Assembly: GCF_039523035.1 (NCBI RefSeq)
Contig: NZ_BAAAEN010000013.1
Coordinates: forward strand, 62,001-126,000
Source: Pigmentiphaga daeguensis
GTDB lineage: Bacteria; Pseudomonadota; Gammaproteobacteria; Burkholderiales; Burkholderiaceae_B
Direction of reading: 5' to 3'
Length of the DNA stretch: 64,000 bases
This document shows, one piece after another, positions 60,841 to 64,000 of the stretch. The notes beneath the pieces were generated by a model. The model did not search any database and was not told the origin of the DNA. It saw only the letters and a list, made by a program, of their open reading frames with translations. A program made the position numbers and the translations under genes. Position 1 is the first letter of the stretch. Each line of letters starts with the position of its first letter.

Positions 60841-62784
60841 ATGTCCATACGTATCGCCAAGACCGGGCGCGGGGCGGCCGCCGCCCTGGCGCTCGCCGTG
60901 CTGTCCACGCTGGCCGCCTGCGGCGGTGGAGACGGCTCCGCTTCGACCGGCCCCGGCACGCCGACCGGCCCCAGCACACCGACGGATCCGGTCACGCCCA
61001 CGCTGCGCGTCGGCATCCTGCCCGACACCCAGGGCGGCGACTCCGGCGTCGCCCTGCATCCCATGAAGGCCATCCTGGACCTGTACGCGAAGTCGGGGGT
61101 CAACGTGGTCCTGGCGGTGGGCGATCTCGTGGAAAACGGCACCCCGGCCGAATACGTGCTGTGGCGCGGCCTGGCGGAGCAGTACAAGGGCAGGATGACC
61201 ATCCTGCCCATCATGGGCAACCACGACCCCAAGGGCATAGACCAGGACTGGTACGACACGGTGGAAGGCTTCATCCCCACCGACGCATGGCACATGCCCG
61301 GCTCGGCCTACAAGAACTACGCGCTGGTGCGCGACAACGTGCTGTTCATCAACATCTCGTACGGCTGGCTGGAACGGGCCTACGACTTCGTGGAAGGCAT
61401 GGTCAAGGAACACGGAGGCAAGGTCGACCACATCATCCTCCAGACCCACAACTCCTTCGCCGGCAACCGCTACGGCCTGGTACGGGAGAACATCGTCGAC
61501 GGCAGCCTGGCCATCGTCAACGACACCAAGTTCCGCGAAGCCTACGACAAATACCGCAAGCTGTTCGCCGAACACGACGTGATCTACGTCTCGGGGCACG
61601 AGCACCACTATGCCCGCAGCCTCATCCGCGACGATTCCGACCTTGGCTTCCAGCAGATCATCTCGGGCGACGCCGCCTACAAGGGCTACGAGACGCGCTT
61701 CGGCGAACACGAACGCATCCAGAGCGTGCTGATGCACAAGGTGCAGCACGAGGACACGGGCTTTGTCGATGCCAACGCCTCGATCTTCACCATCCAGGGC
61801 GGCATGCTGGACTACCGCTCGTACTTCGCCACGCATTCCGTCACCCGCAACGAGGACGGCCCCAAGGAACTCGCCACGCCGCAGTGGAAACTGCTGGACC
61901 GGTTCGTCCGCTCCACGCAGCGCTGTGAAAAGGTGGTGTTCCCTGGCAGCGTGCCCGCCGACATCCAGCGCAACAGCGCCTACGATCCGTCCTATCGCAC
62001 CAGCTATTGCGCCTCGGCCAGCGGCCATCGCGCGCGCCTGCTGGACGGTACGAACCGCAGCTTCAACCGCTACGACACCCGCACCCGCGGCATGAGCGCC
62101 ACGCCCGGCTACTCCTACGCCGGCAGCAACATGGAGATGCTGTCCATGATGTACCGCTACATGTTCATCAGCGACGAGAGCTTCAGCCGCAACCTCAACA
62201 ACAGCCAGCGTGCGCGGCTGGTGAACGAGGGCACCGGGGACGAGGAGATCGAGGTCCGCGCGACCACCATCGACCTGAAGAAGCTGGTCGCGCTGAACTG
62301 GCAGGAGCGCGGCAAGGACACGGTGTCCGACGTGCTGTGGATAAGCGGCATCGCGGGGCAGACCGGCACCTACATCGATCCGTGGGGACGCGCCAAGGAC
62401 ATCACGGCCACCACCGGCCTGCCGGGCAGCTACGGCGACGGTTCGGAAAGCGGCAAGCTGCCGGTGCAGTTGCCGGCGCATGCCACGCGCCAGTGGGAAC
62501 TCAGCGCCGACCAGGGCGGCGACACCTATGTGCTGGAGTTCGCGCTGCCCTCGGGCGCCGACGCCACCGCCACCACGCTGGCGCGCCGCGACGCGGACGG
62601 CAAGTGGGTCGCGCTGGCCTCCGCCGCGTGCATCAGCAAGCAGCCCTACCAGGCCGCGTTCTTGACCGCCCTGCCCGCCGACGTCGATGCCTCGTGCGCC
62701 GTGGCCGTGGGCTATGACGCCACGAAATCGGCCTACTGGGCACGGGTCGACAAGGAAGGGGCGTTCGCGGTGGTGGCGCGCTAG
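60841..62784 (+). CDS. Metallophosphoesterase lipoprotein
   Basis: A 647-residue lipoprotein: lipobox LAAC with Cys27, then a Gly/Thr/Pro-rich linker. The calcineurin-like domain has GILPDTQGG, VGDLVENG, MGNHDP, THNSF and GHEHHYARS (residues 55-270), so all five metal motifs are present. A second, C-terminal beta-rich region of 350 residues (from about 300) is of unknown function, with four Cys that may pair. It is probably anchored at the outer membrane facing the periplasm or the cell surface, hydrolysing a phosphoester. It is monocistronic and diverges from the SDR gene. Confidence 0.9.
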   Translation: MSIRIAKTGRGAAAALALAVLSTLAACGGGDGSASTGPGTPTGPSTPTDPVTPTLRVGILPDTQGGDSGVALHPMKAILDLYAKSGVNVVLAVGDLVENGTPAEYVLWRGLAEQYKGRMTILPIMGNHDPKGIDQDWYDTVEGFIPTDAWHMPGSAYKNYALVRDNVLFINISYGWLERAYDFVEGMVKEHGGKVDHIILQTHNSFAGNRYGLVRENIVDGSLAIVNDTKFREAYDKYRKLFAEHDVIYVSGHEHHYARSLIRDDSDLGFQQIISGDAAYKGYETRFGEHERIQSVLMHKVQHEDTGFVDANASIFTIQGGMLDYRSYFATHSVTRNEDGPKELATPQWKLLDRFVRSTQRCEKVVFPGSVPADIQRNSAYDPSYRTSYCASASGHRARLLDGTNRSFNRYDTRTRGMSATPGYSYAGSNMEMLSMMYRYMFISDESFSRNLNNSQRARLVNEGTGDEEIEVRATTIDLKKLVALNWQERGKDTVSDVLWISGIAGQTGTYIDPWGRAKDITATTGLPGSYGDGSESGKLPVQLPAHATRQWELSADQGGDTYVLEFALPSGADATATTLARRDADGKWVALASAACISKQPYQAAFLTALPADVDASCAVAVGYDATKSAYWARVDKEGAFAVVAR

Positions 62785-62870
62785 GCTCAAGCAAGGCCGT
62801 CCGGCGTTTTCAGGAGCCGGCCATCCCTATATCATTCCCGGGAACATGGCCACGATTCCTCTTTCCTGAC

Positions 62871-64000
62871 ATGCCGGCGGCGGCCAGCGGCCCCACCCCG
62901 GCCCCCGTCATCTCGCGCGGATCCCTGACGATCGCCGCCCTGTCGACGATCGTCGAATGGTACGACTTCACGCTGTACCTGTACTTCGCGACGGTCCTGT
63001 CCCGCGTCTTCTTCGGGGGCGGCGAGCTGTCCCTGCTGGCCACGCTGGCCGGCTTCGCCGTCTCGTACTTCATGCGTCCCCTGGGCGCCCTCGTGTTCGG
63101 CCACATCGGCGATCGCCACGGCCGCCGCCGGACGCTGCTGCTGTCCATGGCGCTGATGACGGCCGCCATGCTGGCGACCGCGCTGCTGCCCGCCTACGGC
63201 AGCCTGGGCGCCACGGCCGGCGTGCTGCTGCTGGTCCTGCGCTGCCTGATGGCCTTCTCGGTGGGCGGCGAATATACCAGCGTGGTGGCTTACCTGCTGG
63301 AAGGCGCGCCTCCCGGTCGCCGGGGCTTGGTCACGTCGCTCGCCTCGGCCGCCAGCGAAGTCGGCGCGCTGCTGGCGGTGGCGGTGTCGGCCGCGACCGT
63401 GGCGCTGCTGGATACCCCCCGGCTCGACGCCTGGGGATGGCGCATTCCCTTCTTCGTCGGCGCTGCCCTGGCGGGCAGCATCTGGATCGCCCGCTCGGCC
63501 ATGCAGGAGTCGCCGGACTTCGAAAGGCAGCAGCGCCAGCGCACCATACCCGCCTCGCCCATCCTGCATACGCTCACGCATCACCGCACCGCCGTGCTGA
63601 GGACCTTCGCGATCTCGGCGCTGGGCTCCATCACGTATTACGTCGGCATCACCTACGTGCCCGCCTTCCTGTCCTCGAACGGAGGCCGCGGGGAAGCCGA
63701 ATCGCTCTGGCTGTCGACCGTCGCCGCCGTGGCGGTCATCGCGGCCACGCCCGTGGCCGGCGCGCTGTCGGACCGCCTGGGACGCCGGCCCATGCTGATC
63801 GGGCTCGCCGTCCTGGGCGCGGCCCTGCCGCTGTTCATGTTTACCTACATGGCACACGGCACCACCGTCCAGGTCGCCCTGGGCGCCGTCGCGCTGGCGC
63901 TGGTCGCCGGCGGCGTCAGCGCCGTGGGCGCTCCCGCCACGGCCGAGCAATTCCCGGGCGAAGGCCGGCTGAGCGGACTCGCGCTGGGCGCGACCGCGGC
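62871..64000 (+). CDS. MFS metabolite:H+ symporter (MHS family), cut by the window end
   Basis: The first 376 codons of a transporter that continues past the right edge. The MHS/ProP-type signatures are present: VEWYDFTLYLYFATVLSRVFF for helix 1, GHIGDRHGRRRTLLLSM after helix 2, GGEYTSVVAYLLEGAP on helices 4-5, and SDRLGRRPMLIG in the second half. Family members bring in organic acids or osmolytes such as citrate, 2-oxoglutarate, shikimate and proline betaine. The start at ATG 62871 has no clear Shine-Dalgarno. Nothing after it is visible, so its operon partners are unknown. Confidence 0.9.
   Translation, partial: MPAAASGPTPAPVISRGSLTIAALSTIVEWYDFTLYLYFATVLSRVFFGGGELSLLATLAGFAVSYFMRPLGALVFGHIGDRHGRRRTLLLSMALMTAAMLATALLPAYGSLGATAGVLLLVLRCLMAFSVGGEYTSVVAYLLEGAPPGRRGLVTSLASAASEVGALLAVAVSAATVALLDTPRLDAWGWRIPFFVGAALAGSIWIARSAMQESPDFERQQRQRTIPASPILHTLTHHRTAVLRTFAISALGSITYYVGITYVPAFLSSNGGRGEAESLWLSTVAAVAVIAATPVAGALSDRLGRRPMLIGLAVLGAALPLFMFTYMAHGTTVQVALGAVALALVAGGVSAVGAPATAEQFPGEGRLSGLALGATA

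Overview
The window is 64 kb of uniformly GC-rich bacterial chromosome, roughly two thirds G+C by eye, densely packed with genes. It has no rRNA, tRNA, CRISPR array, insertion sequence or phage gene that I can see. The gene set points to a free-living Betaproteobacterium of the Bordetella/Achromobacter group (Alcaligenaceae). Reasons are a Bug/TctC-type periplasmic binding protein beside a LysR regulator, a DUF4168 protein, a CzcI-type small protein, and a catabolism-heavy layout. The genus is inferred from style; I could not test it by search.

Layout. 1-2.5 kb: a truncated leftward gene and a rightward RidA-like/TetR/esterase operon, divided by a mirror-symmetric pair of promoters, each with a matching operator. 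2.4-5.8 kb: a leftward operon of TetR regulator, MFS carrier and MATE exporter. 5.8-11.9 kb: a czcI-czcC-czcB-czcA heavy-metal RND efflux operon, followed by a Gly/Ser-rich secreted protein gene. 12.5-16.8 kb: a leftward aromatic-acid catabolic cluster (Bug binding protein, SDR, salicylate-type adenylating enzyme, amidohydrolase), divergent from a LysR regulator that is translationally coupled to an MpaB/DUF2236 gene. 18.8-24.1 kb: an ETHE1-like persulfide dioxygenase behind an AT-rich palindrome, a PrpA-type phosphatase, and a PutA without its DNA-binding domain. 24.1-26.9 kb: a sulfonate-type ABC importer with a DsrE-like protein. 27.3-35.7 kb: a four-gene operon of fused indolepyruvate:ferredoxin oxidoreductase, isovaleryl-CoA dehydrogenase and both methylcrotonyl-CoA carboxylase subunits, which together could run most of leucine (and related 2-oxo-acid) breakdown.

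35.7-45.6 kb is a mixed stretch: NhaA antiporter, quinone-oxidoreductase-like gene coupled to a GST, M23 peptidase, WrbA, DUF4168 protein, DHA2-type exporter, DUF2501 protein and a large membrane protein with an EF-hand loop. 45.7-56.9 kb is a single rightward operon. It has a branched-chain-amino-acid-type ABC importer (with fused LivH-LivM permease), a flavoprotein paired with a minimal 2Fe-2S protein, a MarR-like regulator and a fused HyuA-HyuB hydantoinase/oxoprolinase; most of its downstream genes overlap by 4-17 bases. This looks like a self-contained uptake-and-degradation system for an unknown, probably cyclic-amide, substrate, and is my main candidate for an undescribed system. 56.9-64 kb: an uncharacterised exported coiled-coil protein, two possible small membrane proteins, a FabG/PhaB-type reductase, a metallophosphoesterase lipoprotein, and an MFS (metabolite:H+ symporter) gene cut by the window end.
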